Shown here: in pieces, positions 6,538 to 14,942 of the stretch
How the letters are laid out: the number at the start of each line of letters is the position of its first letter
Numbering within the stretch: position 1 is the first letter of the stretch
Assembly: GCA_946624065.1 (NCBI GenBank)
Contig: CAMORT010000035.1
Location: 1 to 26,966, forward strand
Reading direction: 5' to 3'
From: F23-D06 sp002392325
GTDB taxonomy: Bacteria > Bacteroidota > Bacteroidia > Bacteroidales > WCHB1-69
Length of the DNA stretch: 26,966 nt
Translations under genes and position numbers: made by a program
The notes under the pieces: model-generated
The model's database searches: none
What the model was told of the DNA's origin: nothing
Seen by the model: only the letters and a program-made list of their open reading frames with translations

Positions 6538-8118
6538 ATGAGCGAGAATGAAATAACAAAAGAGATTGTTATTACTTCCCACAACAACGAAGTCCAGGTG
6601 GCGCTTCTGGAGGATAAGAAACTCGTGGAAATCCACTCTGAGAAAGCTTCGTCGCAGTTCTCTGTCGGTGACATTTATTTAGGCAAGGTAAGGAAAATCA
6701 TGCCCGGTCTCAACGCCGCATTCGTGGATGTGGGCAGTGAGAAGGACGCTTTCCTTCACTATTTGGACCTTGGCGTGCACGCCAGAACCGTGAACGCCTT
6801 CGTGAGTCAAGCCATCACAACAGGCAAGCGCAGCATCAGCCGCGTGCAGTATCTGGAGGATGTGCCTAAGAATGGGAAAATCAGCGATGTGCTGACCTCC
6901 GGACAACAGATAATGGTACAGGTGGCCAAGGAACCCATATCCACAAAAGGCCCCCGTATCACCACAGAAATTTCATTCGCTGGACGATACCTCGTGCTGG
7001 TTCCCTTCGGCGACAAGGTTTCCGTCTCACAGAAAATCAGAAGCACGGCTGAACGCAAACGCCTCAAATCCCTCGTGCAGGGCATAAAACCCCGCAACTT
7101 CGGCGTCATTATACGAACCGTGGCCGAAAACAAGAGCGTTGAGGAACTGTCGTCCGATTTGGACCAACTGCGCTATAAATGGGATACGGCGGTGGAGAAC
7201 CTCTTCGCCTCCAAGGCCCCGATGCGCATCATACAGGAGATGGACTGCGTGACCACCATGATGCGCGACCTGCTGAATGACTCTTTCCATGCCATTTATG
7301 TGGACAATCAGGAGACTTTCAAGGAAGTAAAGAACTATATGCACCTCTATGCCCCCGAGCAAGAGGACATCGTGAAGCTGTACAACGACAAACAGCCCAT
7401 TTTTGAGAAATTTAACGTAGCCAAACAGATAAAGGGCTCCTTTGGCAAGGTGGTGACCGTGAAAAACGGTGTCTATCTGATTATCGAACACACCGAAGCC
7501 ATGCATGTGATTGATGTGAACAGCGGCAATCGCGTGAAAGCCAACCAGACTCCTGAGGAGAACGCCCTGAACACCAATATGATAGCGGCTGCGGAAATAG
7601 CCCGCCAACTCCGACTCCGGGATATGGGCGGCATCATCACCATTGACTTTGTTGACCTGCACGATCCCAAGAACAAGGCGACGCTCAACAAGGCCATGGC
7701 GGATTTCATGCACAACGACAAGGCAAAACACACCATATTACCCCTTAACAAGTTTGGCCTGATGCAAATCACACGCCAGCGTGTGCGCCAGGCCACCATT
7801 ATAGAAACCACCGAACAATGTCCAACCTGTAAGGGAACGGGCAAGATAAAACCCCCAATTCTCATCGAGGATGAGATCAACAATACCTTGGAGTTTCTAT
7901 TTGACAAGCAACAGGAATCCAAGATTACCATCATGGTGCATCCATTTGTGTATGCTTTTCTAAAACAAGGATTTCCATCTATTTTGCTAAAGTGGAGGTT
8001 TAAGTATAAAAAGCGTATCCGACTGGTTTCGAACCAGAGTTACCATCTGATGGAACACCGATTCTTTAATGGGAAAATGGACGAGATTATATTGTGGAAC
8101 GAACCCCTGAACAACTAA
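6538..8118 (+). CDS. rng: Ribonuclease G (RNase E/G family)
   Basis: This endoribonuclease processes rRNA and starts mRNA decay at single-stranded AU-rich sites. The 526-residue protein has an S1-like domain near residues 40-120. Catalytic metal ligands lie in IDVNSGN (D326) and in TIDFVDLHD (about D368-D371). The zinc-link CPTC (C428, C431) joins the subunits of the dimer. A 5'-sensor/RNase H-like part lies between. It is a little longer than E. coli RNase G (489 residues) and lacks the long scaffold tail of RNase E. ATG at 6538 (MSENEITKEIVI) is preferred over the TTG at 6517, which falls inside the leader hairpin. recX begins one base after its stop. Confidence 0.95.
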   Translation: MSENEITKEIVITSHNNEVQVALLEDKKLVEIHSEKASSQFSVGDIYLGKVRKIMPGLNAAFVDVGSEKDAFLHYLDLGVHARTVNAFVSQAITTGKRSISRVQYLEDVPKNGKISDVLTSGQQIMVQVAKEPISTKGPRITTEISFAGRYLVLVPFGDKVSVSQKIRSTAERKRLKSLVQGIKPRNFGVIIRTVAENKSVEELSSDLDQLRYKWDTAVENLFASKAPMRIIQEMDCVTTMMRDLLNDSFHAIYVDNQETFKEVKNYMHLYAPEQEDIVKLYNDKQPIFEKFNVAKQIKGSFGKVVTVKNGVYLIIEHTEAMHVIDVNSGNRVKANQTPEENALNTNMIAAAEIARQLRLRDMGGIITIDFVDLHDPKNKATLNKAMADFMHNDKAKHTILPLNKFGLMQITRQRVRQATIIETTEQCPTCKGTGKIKPPILIEDEINNTLEFLFDKQQESKITIMVHPFVYAFLKQGFPSILLKWRFKYKKRIRLVSNQSYHLMEHRFFNGKMDEIILWNEPLNN

Positions 8119-8119
8119 T

Positions 8120-8557
8120 ATGGACATACCCGCAGAACTGTTAGCCAAACTGGAACGCTATTGCGCCTATCAGGAGCGCAGTGAGGCGGAAGTGCGCAAA
8201 AAAATGGGCACTTTGGCCGTTCCCGTGGCCATGGCCGATGAGATTGTGAAGGAGTTGAAGGCGTGTGACTTCCTGAATGAGACCCGTTTTGCGGAGACCT
8301 ATGTGCGCAGCAAACTCAAGGAGAAATGGGGAAAACTCAAAATCCGCCAAGGACTCTACCAGAAAGGCATCGCAGCCGAGGTGATTCAGGAACAAATGGA
8401 TCTGATTGACGATGACCAGTATATGGATGTTGTTCGCGACACCATTGAGAAATGGAAACGGCTGAACAGCAAAGACGCCGATAACCGTCCGAAACTCATC
8501 CGCCACATGCTGTCCAAAGGGTTCGCCATGGATGATTTCATGTCCTTGTTGAAGTAA
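8120..8557 (+). CDS. recX: RecX regulatory protein
   Basis: RecX binds RecA filaments and blocks their extension, limiting recombination. The 145-residue protein consists of helical repeats of the RecX type. Visible are the first-repeat signature RSEAEVRKKM, LKACDFLNETRFAETYVRSKLKEKWGKLKIRQGLYQKG-like spacing in the second, and a shorter third repeat ending in RHMLSKGFAMDDFMSLL. It starts one base after the rng stop, so the two are probably translated from the same message. recA itself is not in the window. Confidence 0.9.
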   Translation: MDIPAELLAKLERYCAYQERSEAEVRKKMGTLAVPVAMADEIVKELKACDFLNETRFAETYVRSKLKEKWGKLKIRQGLYQKGIAAEVIQEQMDLIDDDQYMDVVRDTIEKWKRLNSKDADNRPKLIRHMLSKGFAMDDFMSLLK

Positions 8558-8588
8558 ACAATTGATTTTTAACGCAAACCAACCTATA

Positions 8589-9672
8589 ATGATTACGGCA
8601 GATCAAGTAAAAGACCTTCTAACCAGGCTCGGTGAGCTAAGGAGGTATCTTTGACATCGATGGGAAGTTGTCAGAGATAGAACAGAAAGAGAAAATAACG
8701 CTCCAAGACGGTTTCTGGGATGACCCGAAGGCGGCAGAGAAGCTCATGCGAGAAATCAGCAATGTGAAGGCATGGGTGAACGATTATACGAAAGCGGGGG
8801 AACTAGTTGAGGAAGTGTCGGTTACCAATGACTTTTTCAGTACAGGTGACGCCACCGAGGCGGAACTGGATGCGGCGTATGCAGCTGCCTTGAAAGCCGT
8901 GGAGAATCTGGAATTCCGCAATATGATGCGCGACGAGGAGGACTCGCTGAATGCGGTCATCAACATCAATTCCGGTGCCGGTGGCACCGAGAGCTGCGAC
9001 TGGGCGGAAATGCTCTTGCGTATGTACATGCGCTGGGCCGAGCGGAACAATTACTCGGTCAAACTCCTCGACCGTCAGGATGGCGATGTGGTGGGGCTGA
9101 AGTCCGCTTCCATCGAGATTGAGGGCTCATACGCTTTCGGCTATCTCAAAAGTGAGATCGGCGTGCACCGGTTGGTCCGTCTTTCCCCATTTGACGCTGC
9201 AAACCGCCGGCACACAACCTTTGCCTCCGTATTTGCCTATCCGATCATCAACGATGACATTGTGATAGAAATTAATCCCGCCGACATCAGTTGGGACACC
9301 TACCGTTCGAGCGGCCACGGCGGACAGAATGTGAACAAGGTGGAGACCGCCGTACGCCTGCACCATGAACCCTCCGGCATTGTGGTGGAGTGTCAGGTGA
9401 CACGCTCGCAGATCCAAAACCGTGAGATGGCCATGCGCATGCTCAAATCACGCCTGTATCAGATTGAATTGGAAAAGAAACGCGAGAAACTGGCGGATAT
9501 AGAGAGCACGAAGAAGAAAATCGAGTGGGGGAGCCAGATACGCAGCTATGTGATGCACCCCTACAAGATGGTGAAAGACCTCCGCACAGGTTACGAAACC
9601 TCCAATGTGAACGCTGTTATGGACGGGGATCTGGACGGTTTTATCAAGGCGTTTCTGATGAGTCGGCAATGA
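8589..9672 (+). CDS. prfB: Peptide chain release factor 2, made by programmed +1 frameshift
   Basis: RF2 recognises UGA and UAA stop codons and triggers peptide release. The gene is two frames: 8589-8651 (21 codons from ATG, ending CTT), then an in-frame TGA at 8652. Skipping T8652 gives GAC at 8653 and a frame open to 9672, for 360 residues in all. The joined sequence RRYLDIDGK matches the E. coli junction GYLDYDAK. SPF at residues 199-201 (stop-codon recognition) and GGQ at 244-246 (peptidyl hydrolysis) are intact. The length fits RF2 (365 in E. coli). Calling only the 8668 frame would lose the N-terminus. It lies 31 nt after recX. Confidence 0.96.
8640..8655 (+). promoter_or_regulatory. 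RF2 +1 frameshift site with Shine-Dalgarno-like stimulator
   Basis: The sequence AGGAGGTATCTTTGAC holds a Shine-Dalgarno-like AGGAGG, a three-base spacer TAT, the slippery CTT and the TGA stop followed by C. This is the arrangement of the E. coli prfB site, where low RF2 lets the ribosome slip +1 and so autoregulates RF2. Confidence 0.95.
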
Positions 9673-9733
9673 CCGCTGAACCGCAGGAAACTTGCTGCCA
9701 AAGATGTTGATAATTGGTAACAAGTTTTTTTTA

Positions 9734-9760
9734 TTTGTATGAAAAGCTTGATTATTTTTG
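9734..9760 (+). promoter_or_regulatory. prs promoter
   Basis: TATTTTTG (9753-9760) is the -7 box. A TTTG at 9734-9737 is a possible -33 element, but the 15-nt gap is shorter than the usual 19-21. The predicted leader to the prs ATG is about 40 nt. Confidence 0.6.
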
Positions 9761-9805
9761 CAATACGAAAATTTCAAACCTTAAGTATAAAAATATTAAA
9801 CAGTT

Positions 9806-10738
9806 ATGAGTTCAGATTATGTATTAGTTTCTGGTCGTGCCAACCCGGAGCTGGCCAAACGAATTGCCGAAAACTTGGGAAAGCCCCTGTTTCCCGTTGA
9901 TATTCTCCAATTCAAGGACGGGGAAATCCAGGTGTATTTCAACGATACTATCCGTGGCAAGAATGTGTTCATCATCCAACCCACCTTCTCTCCCGCGGAC
10001 AACATCATTGAACTGCTGATCACGATTGATGCCGCCAAGCGCGCCTCTGCCCGCAACATTGTGGCCGTGATGCCCTATTTCGGTTATGCCCGCCAAGACC
10101 GCAAGGACAAACCCAGAACCTCCATCGGTGCCAAGCTGATGAGCAACCTGCTCACCGCCGCCGGCGTTACCCGTATCATTACCATGGACTTGCACGCTGA
10201 CCAGATCCAGGGCTTCATGGAGTTCCCGGTGGACCACCTCTTCGTGTCCAATGTGTTCATCCCTTACATCAAGGAACTGAACCTGCCGAACATCTGTATC
10301 GCCTCTCCGGACACGGGTGGTACCAAACGCGCGTCCACATACGCCAAAGCGCTGGAGTGCGACCTGGCTATCGGTTACAAACAGCGTGTGAAACAAAACG
10401 AAGTGGCCGCTCTGCAAATCATCGGTGATGTGAAAGACAAGAATGTTATTATTGTGGATGACATCATTGACACTGCGGGTACGCTTTGCAAAGCTGCCGC
10501 CCGTATCAAGGAAATGGGTGCCGCCAGCGTACGAGCCATGTGTGCTCACGGTCTCTTCTCCGGCAACGCCATTGAGAATATAGAGAACTCTGTTCTGGAC
10601 GAAGTGATTATCGCCGACACCATCCCGTTGCGCCACGCCTGCGATAAGATCAAGGTTATTTCTGTGGCCAAACTGCTGGCTGAAGTGATCCAGTCTGTGG
10701 TGGACGACACTTCCATTTCGTCACATTATTATGTATAA
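9806..10738 (+). CDS. prs: Ribose-phosphate pyrophosphokinase (PRPP synthetase)
   Basis: This enzyme makes PRPP from ribose 5-phosphate and ATP for nucleotide, His, Trp and NAD synthesis. The 310-residue protein has all class I marks. These are FKDGEIQVYFNDTIRG near residues 37-52, YFGYARQDRKDKPR near 90-103, the Mg/ATP-binding His in MDLHADQIQGFM (126-137), and the PRPP loop VIIVDDIIDTAGT near 214-226. The length matches the usual 310-320. It has its own promoter and a terminator just after the stop, so it is probably monocistronic. Confidence 0.97.
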   Translation: MSSDYVLVSGRANPELAKRIAENLGKPLFPVDILQFKDGEIQVYFNDTIRGKNVFIIQPTFSPADNIIELLITIDAAKRASARNIVAVMPYFGYARQDRKDKPRTSIGAKLMSNLLTAAGVTRIITMDLHADQIQGFMEFPVDHLFVSNVFIPYIKELNLPNICIASPDTGGTKRASTYAKALECDLAIGYKQRVKQNEVAALQIIGDVKDKNVIIVDDIIDTAGTLCKAAARIKEMGAASVRAMCAHGLFSGNAIENIENSVLDEVIIADTIPLRHACDKIKVISVAKLLAEVIQSVVDDTSISSHYYV

Positions 10739-10744
10739 CATCTA

Positions 10745-10773
10745 ATGGGGACGTTTGAAACAAACGCCCCCAT
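10745..10773 (+). terminator. Terminator hairpin after prs
   Basis: ATGGGGACGTTTG (10745-10757) folds onto CAAACGCCCCCAT (10761-10773) with an AAA loop and a single A-C mismatch. AATTTTCC follows. The hairpin shows that an ATG at 10745, in frame with thiL, is not a likely start. Confidence 0.75.
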
Positions 10774-10801
10774 AATTTTCCAAACAATCAACATCCATAC
10801 A

Positions 10802-11827
10802 ATGCAAGACCAATCCGAATCCCAACCCCAATTCGGCAAATACGACCTGATTGCGGAACTGTCGAAATGTTTCCCCAATGACAATTCCTCAACCATAGTA
10901 GGCATCGGAGATGATGCCTCTGTGATTGACACGGACGGAAACCAAACGGTTTCCTCCACGAAAGTGTTTATTGAGGATGTACATTTTGACCTGACCTATG
11001 TTCCCCTTAAACATCTGGGGTACAAGGTTATAACGGTGGCGGTAACCGATATTTTGGGTATGAACGCCATACCCACCCAGGTTACCGTGAATGTGGCCGT
11101 TTCCAACCGTTTTGATTTGAAGGCCGTGAACGAGCTGCTGGCCGGTATGGAGGCTTGTTGCGAAACCGTGCATGTGGATGTGGTCGGTTTGGATCTTTCC
11201 ACATCCCGGAAAGACCTGATAATCACGGTAACCGCGATAGGAGAATGCGAACCTGCCCGCTTGGTGACCCGAAAAGGCGCTTCGGAAAACGAGTTGGTGT
11301 GCGTTTCGGGCGACTTTGCCGCCGCATACGCCGGTTTGCTGCTGCTGGAGCGTGAGAAGAAAGTGTTTGAGGTGAATCCCTCCACACAACCTGATTTCAG
11401 TGGCAAGGACTATCTGTTGCGCCGTCAGCTCATGCCCGAACCGCGTTTGGACATTGTAGAGGCGTTGCGCCGCGAGGACATCCTGCCCACGGCCATGTGC
11501 GCAATTCCAGACGGCATTGCCGCTGCCATTATGCAAATCTGCCGCGCTTCCGACAAGGGTTGTGCCGTTTTTGAGGAAAAACTGCCCTTGACCGAACTGG
11601 CGTTCACCACGCTGAAAGACCTGGACATCGTGCATACGGTTGCCGCTCTCAATGGAGGTGATGATTACGAGCTTATGTTCACCATCAGGCAGGCCGATTT
11701 TGAGAAGATCAAGAATGTGGAGAATGTTTCCATTATCGGCTATATCAAAGAGCCGTCGGCGGGATACAAACTCATTACCGGCGACAATGTGCAGGTGGAT
11801 ATTCAAGCGCAAGGATTTAGAAACTAA
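10802..11827 (+). CDS. thiL: Thiamine-monophosphate kinase
   Basis: ThiL phosphorylates thiamine monophosphate to the coenzyme thiamine diphosphate. The 341-residue protein has the PurM-like/AIR synthetase-type fold. GIGDDASVI near the start binds Mg-ATP. VAVTDILGMNAIPTQV corresponds to the family's SDxxAMGxxP segment, SRKDLIITVTAIGE precedes the linker, and GGDDYELMFT is the second ATP/Mg motif. ATG at 10802 is chosen because the upstream in-frame ATG at 10745 falls in the prs terminator and adds residues not typical of the family. ispG begins 6 nt after the stop, so the two form an operon. Confidence 0.93.
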   Translation: MQDQSESQPQFGKYDLIAELSKCFPNDNSSTIVGIGDDASVIDTDGNQTVSSTKVFIEDVHFDLTYVPLKHLGYKVITVAVTDILGMNAIPTQVTVNVAVSNRFDLKAVNELLAGMEACCETVHVDVVGLDLSTSRKDLIITVTAIGECEPARLVTRKGASENELVCVSGDFAAAYAGLLLLEREKKVFEVNPSTQPDFSGKDYLLRRQLMPEPRLDIVEALRREDILPTAMCAIPDGIAAAIMQICRASDKGCAVFEEKLPLTELAFTTLKDLDIVHTVAALNGGDDYELMFTIRQADFEKIKNVENVSIIGYIKEPSAGYKLITGDNVQVDIQAQGFRN

Positions 11828-11833
11828 TACTTT

Positions 11834-13174
11834 ATGAACAGCAAAATCGCGTTTCACATCGGTGGAATTCCGATTGGCGGGGATGCGCCTGTAGTGGTGC
11901 AGTCGATGACCAATACGGACACCAATGACATAGAGGCATCTGTTGCGCAGTGCAAGCGGATGATTGCCGCCGGAGCGCAGATGGTGCGCCTGACAGTCCC
12001 TTCGCTCAAAGAGGTGGAGGCCATGCGCCAAATCAAGGCGCAACTGCGCGCCGAGGGCATTGACACCCCGTTGGTGGCCGATGTGCATTTCAACCCGAAT
12101 GTGGCGGAAGCCATGGCTGCGGTTGTGGAAAAGGTGCGCATCAATCCGGGTAACTATGTTGATAAGCGCAATTTCTCGCAACTCGACCTTACGGATGACG
12201 AGTATGCCGCCTCCGTGGAACGCATGGCGCAGCGCGCCAAACCATTGTTTGAAGTCTGCAAGAAACATGACACCGCAATCCGCTTGGGCATCAATCACGG
12301 ATCGCTCTGCGACCGCATTGTGAGCCGTTACGGCAACACGCCGAATGCCATGGTGCAATCGGCTTTGGAGTGGATCGACATTTGCGAACGCTTTGATTTC
12401 CATAAGGTTGTGATCTCCATGAAATCCAGCAATGTGCAAACTATGATGGAGTCCACCGTAATGCTCAAGAATGAGATGGACAAGCGTGGTTGTTCCTATC
12501 CGCTGCATATTGGTGTTACGGAGGCCGGCAACGGTCTGGAAGGGCGCGTGAAGTCGGCCGCTGGCATTGGCGCTTTGCTGTTGATGGGGGTGGGGGACAC
12601 GGTGCGTGTGTCACTGACCGAGCCGCCGGAGCACGAGACTCCCTTTGCGCACACGCTCTTGAAGGCGGTGGAGACGCTTTCATCTGTGCGTTGCGATGTG
12701 CGCGGCGACACGCTCCATTTTTCGGACAACGAACCGGATTTTGACTTATGGATGGCCAATTCCGCCTCTATGGCAGGATACGCCTACTATAACCATCATA
12801 TCAAGAATCTGGTTTTGGAGAATCCATGTTTCGAAGAAGGTAGGATTCGGGATATGGAAGCCACCATCCTGCAGGCCTGTAGAATCAAGATGAGCAAGAC
12901 GGAGTTTATCTCCTGTCCCTCTTGCGGTCGCACACAATATGACATCCAATCGGTGCTTTCGGAAGTGAAGGCGCGCTTTTCCAATTATCCTGGACTCAAG
13001 ATCGGCGTGATGGGCTGCATCGTGAACGGACCCGGCGAGATGGCGGATGCCGATTACGGCATTGTGGGCGCCTCCAACGGTCTCGTGTGCGTGTACGAAG
13101 GCAAAAAACGCCTCACGCAGGCCATAGGGCTGGATGAGGCGTTGAAATGTTTGGAGGAATTGATTTCCCAATAA
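11834..13174 (+). CDS. ispG: 4-hydroxy-3-methylbut-2-enyl diphosphate synthase with shortened insert domain
   Basis: IspG (GcpE) turns methylerythritol cyclodiphosphate into HMBPP in the MEP isoprenoid pathway, using a [4Fe-4S] cluster. The 446-residue protein has the TIM-barrel half (VVVQSMTNTDTND, VADVHFNP, RINPGNY, GVTEAGNG) and the cluster half. The cluster ligands are C361, C364, C395 and E402 (CPSC and CIVNGPGE). Between the GDTVRVSLT motif and CPSC lie about 110 residues. E. coli-type enzymes (~372 residues) have about 30 there, and the three-domain enzymes common in Bacteroidota and Chlamydiae (~600) have a full extra barrel. So this copy is intermediate. It is coupled to thiL upstream. 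Confidence 0.95.
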   Translation: MNSKIAFHIGGIPIGGDAPVVVQSMTNTDTNDIEASVAQCKRMIAAGAQMVRLTVPSLKEVEAMRQIKAQLRAEGIDTPLVADVHFNPNVAEAMAAVVEKVRINPGNYVDKRNFSQLDLTDDEYAASVERMAQRAKPLFEVCKKHDTAIRLGINHGSLCDRIVSRYGNTPNAMVQSALEWIDICERFDFHKVVISMKSSNVQTMMESTVMLKNEMDKRGCSYPLHIGVTEAGNGLEGRVKSAAGIGALLLMGVGDTVRVSLTEPPEHETPFAHTLLKAVETLSSVRCDVRGDTLHFSDNEPDFDLWMANSASMAGYAYYNHHIKNLVLENPCFEEGRIRDMEATILQACRIKMSKTEFISCPSCGRTQYDIQSVLSEVKARFSNYPGLKIGVMGCIVNGPGEMADADYGIVGASNGLVCVYEGKKRLTQAIGLDEALKCLEELISQ

Positions 13175-13179
13175 AGTAT

Positions 13180-13938
13180 CTATCTGCGCGGGCGGACGAC
13201 AGAACCGCCGAAGGCAGGACAGTTGATGGCCGGATGGCAGTCTTCCGAGATGACGCCATAGGTGAGTGTACTGGCGCCGCTAAGATCCACATTCAAACTG
13301 GTACAGCAGGTGACATCGGCATTGCTGGCTCCACTCATGTTTCCATGAATGGATGGGGCATTAAAGTGGGCGGCCTCCAGTTTGCTGGCACCACTGATTT
13401 CAAGTTCCATATTGCTTTGGCACAAACCATTAAGTATTGCACTGGATGCGCCGGAAAGTTCGATGTCAAGTTCGTCGGTTTCGACATGGCTCTCGCAAGT
13501 GGATGCTCCTGAAAGGTCGAAGTCAACATCGTGGGCCACAATATTGCCTTTGAAGAATGACGCGCCAGACAGGTCAATGTCCACCTCAGTCCCGCTGAGA
13601 TCGCCTTTGAAAGAGGAGGCACCGCTGAGCTCAAGGTCGCAGATGATGGAAACAGGGATAATGGCAGTGGCTTCTCCGTTGTATGAGGTATGCGGTTTGA
13701 AGCCGATATGCAACTTACCGTCTATAACTTTCACCAAAACTTTTTCGTGTGCGAGGTCGCCCACTGTGACGACCACATCTTGCACCTGATCGCTCACCGT
13801 CACATGGAAAGCGTTGCTTATATCAAGGCCTGTATAGGTGCCGTTGATGGGATAGTTTCGGGTTGTGGGTGTTCCCCAATCTCTTGTGCATCCGAAAAAA
13901 AAGAAGCACACAGATAGCATAATCAATGTCTTTTTCAT
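13180..13938 (-). CDS. GIN-domain (DUF2807-type) lipoprotein
   Basis: This is a 252-residue predicted lipoprotein. The signal peptide runs to a lipobox-like FFFFGC with Cys at 17. A beta-helix follows, in which SGAS recurs seven times (for example LELSGASSF, IDLSGASFF, VDLSGASTL) at roughly 17-24-residue steps, each likely one coil. This is typical of the GIN/DUF2807 family, common and uncharacterised in Bacteroidota and usually surface or periplasmic. Two Cys near the end (in TCCTS) and one in INCPAFGG are unusual for a repeat fold. It converges on ispG with only 5 nt between stops. Confidence 0.85.
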   Translation of the reverse strand: MKKTLIMLSVCFFFFGCTRDWGTPTTRNYPINGTYTGLDISNAFHVTVSDQVQDVVVTVGDLAHEKVLVKVIDGKLHIGFKPHTSYNGEATAIIPVSIICDLELSGASSFKGDLSGTEVDIDLSGASFFKGNIVAHDVDFDLSGASTCESHVETDELDIELSGASSAILNGLCQSNMELEISGASKLEAAHFNAPSIHGNMSGASNADVTCCTSLNVDLSGASTLTYGVISEDCHPAINCPAFGGSVVRPRR

Positions 13939-13966
13939 ATTTGTTATTGTTAATTGGTATTGGCGA

Positions 13967-13974
13967 CAAAAATA
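13967..13974 (-). promoter_or_regulatory. -7 box of the GIN lipoprotein gene
   Basis: The minus strand reads TATTTTTG, 28 nt upstream of the GIN-protein ATG. Confidence 0.55.
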
Positions 13975-14045
13975 CTAAAAAAACCGAGATGTATTCCTGT
14001 CTTCGAGCGGCACTGTATTAGTTGGCAATCCCCGCCGTCACGACA

Positions 14046-14240
14046 TTAAGGATTAATCCATGTCAGTTTGTACCACAAGGCCTCCAACGGACCACTGGTG
14101 TGCTTTTTGAACCAAAAACGGCAGAAAAAGTACTGTCCGACAACCAGCGCGAGGCCGATAAGCACGGAATATGTGGTGCCAAGGATGCGATAACAGGCGA
14201 AACCGTAACCATAGAATATGAAACAACCTATTCGAAAAAT
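14046..14240 (-). pseudogene. 3' remnant of a DUF418-type membrane protein gene
   Basis: Read on the minus strand, this stretch is open to a TAA at 14046-14048. It encodes a hydrophobic segment that begins FIFYGYGFACYRILG, runs through a membrane helix (SVLIGLALVVGQYFF) and ends SGPLEALWYKLTWINP. FYGYG and the closing GPLExLWxxLT are the hallmark end of DUF418/YeiB-like membrane proteins. No matching upstream part exists; beyond about 14240 the similarity stops. The gene is therefore a truncated 3' end. Confidence 0.7.
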
Positions 14241-14295
14241 GTGCCGTGTTCGTGCATGCTCAGTGTGTTTCCATATATTTCAATTTGTATTCATC

Positions 14296-14574
14296 TATCA
14301 AGGTGAAACGCTCAGCGACCTCTCTATCGGTGGTCATCCCATCAACGAAGTGGAGTTGCCGCAGAAGGTCAATCCAGTGGGATTGGATGTGCATCTGCGT
14401 ACGAACCAGTCGAAAAACACGATGACCATGGAATTGCAGTGCAATGATCAGTGGCTTGGAGCGGAAGCGAAACAACGCATGGCAGAGTGCTACACCGAAT
14501 GCCTCCGCAGTCTGATGACGGCGCGCACCATCGGCGAGGTCCTCTGTCCAGTGCCTGAAGAAGACAGGTTTTAA
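14296..14574 (+). pseudogene. Fragment resembling the end of an NRPS condensation domain
   Basis: The + frame from YQGETLSDLSIGGHPINEVE to LRSLMTARTIGEVLCPVPEE reads like the last ~90 residues of a condensation domain and the linker toward an adenylation domain. Visible are GLDVHLRTN, a CNDQWLG motif in the place of the usual xYxTDLF, a helix KQRMAECYTECLRSL, and PVPEEDRF then stop. No start codon with a sensible leader and no other NRPS module is nearby. The call is tentative; the orphan nature is clear. Confidence 0.45.
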
Positions 14575-14605
14575 TAGAAAAAAGAAAAATAAATATTTAA
14601 AAACG

Positions 14606-14920
14606 ATGAATAATATAAAGCTCTCGGTTATAATACCGGTTTATAATGCGGAAAAGTATCAGCGCGAAACATTGGATTCGTTGTTAAGTCAGACGATGAA
14701 AGATTTCGAGGTGCTGCTGATAGACGATGGCAGTCAGGACTCCTCGCCTGCCATCCAGGTGGAGGCATACGGAATCCTCACCAACAGCTATTGGACGGAG
14801 AACGATGCTTCAGGCAAGTCGTTGAAATCGGCCGATGCGCCGCAGGAGATCTCGTTCGACACCTATACGCGAAAGAATCCGTCCGACCACTATCCGGTGT
14901 TCGTCAGAATCGTTTTTTAA
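14606..14920 (+). pseudogene. In-frame chimera: GT2 glycosyltransferase N-terminus joined to an endo/exonuclease/phosphatase C-terminus
   Basis: Residues 1-51 are the start of a GT-A/GT2 glycosyltransferase: KLSVIIPVYNAEKY, then TLDSLLSQTMKDFEVLLIDD and GSQDSSPAI. From about residue 52 (nt 14758) the sequence switches to VEAYGILTNSYW and ends with TYTRKNPSDHYPVFVRIVF. This is the end of endonuclease/exonuclease/phosphatase family proteins, with the catalytic SDHYPV motif. Neither half is a complete domain, so a 104-residue product is unlikely to be active. The fusion is in frame and has an ATG and an AT-rich leader, so it may still be expressed. It looks like a deletion scar. Confidence 0.75.
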
Positions 14921-14942
14921 GTGAAGAATGATGGTCAATACA

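Noticed and set aside
7027..7731. 234-codon - frame in rng
   Set aside because: It is a mirror of the RNase G catalytic region and has no independent features.
8660..8680. ATG after AGGAGG as a start for a separate small gene
   Set aside because: That frame closes after six codons; the AGGAGG belongs to the RF2 frameshift signal.
10745..10747. Upstream in-frame ATG as the thiL start
   Set aside because: It lies within the prs terminator hairpin, and the extra residues are not typical of ThiL.
10889..12508. 539-codon open frame antisense to thiL and ispG
   Set aside because: The opposite strand encodes two well-recognised enzymes, and the antisense translation has His/Arg-rich, low-complexity composition typical of a shadow frame.
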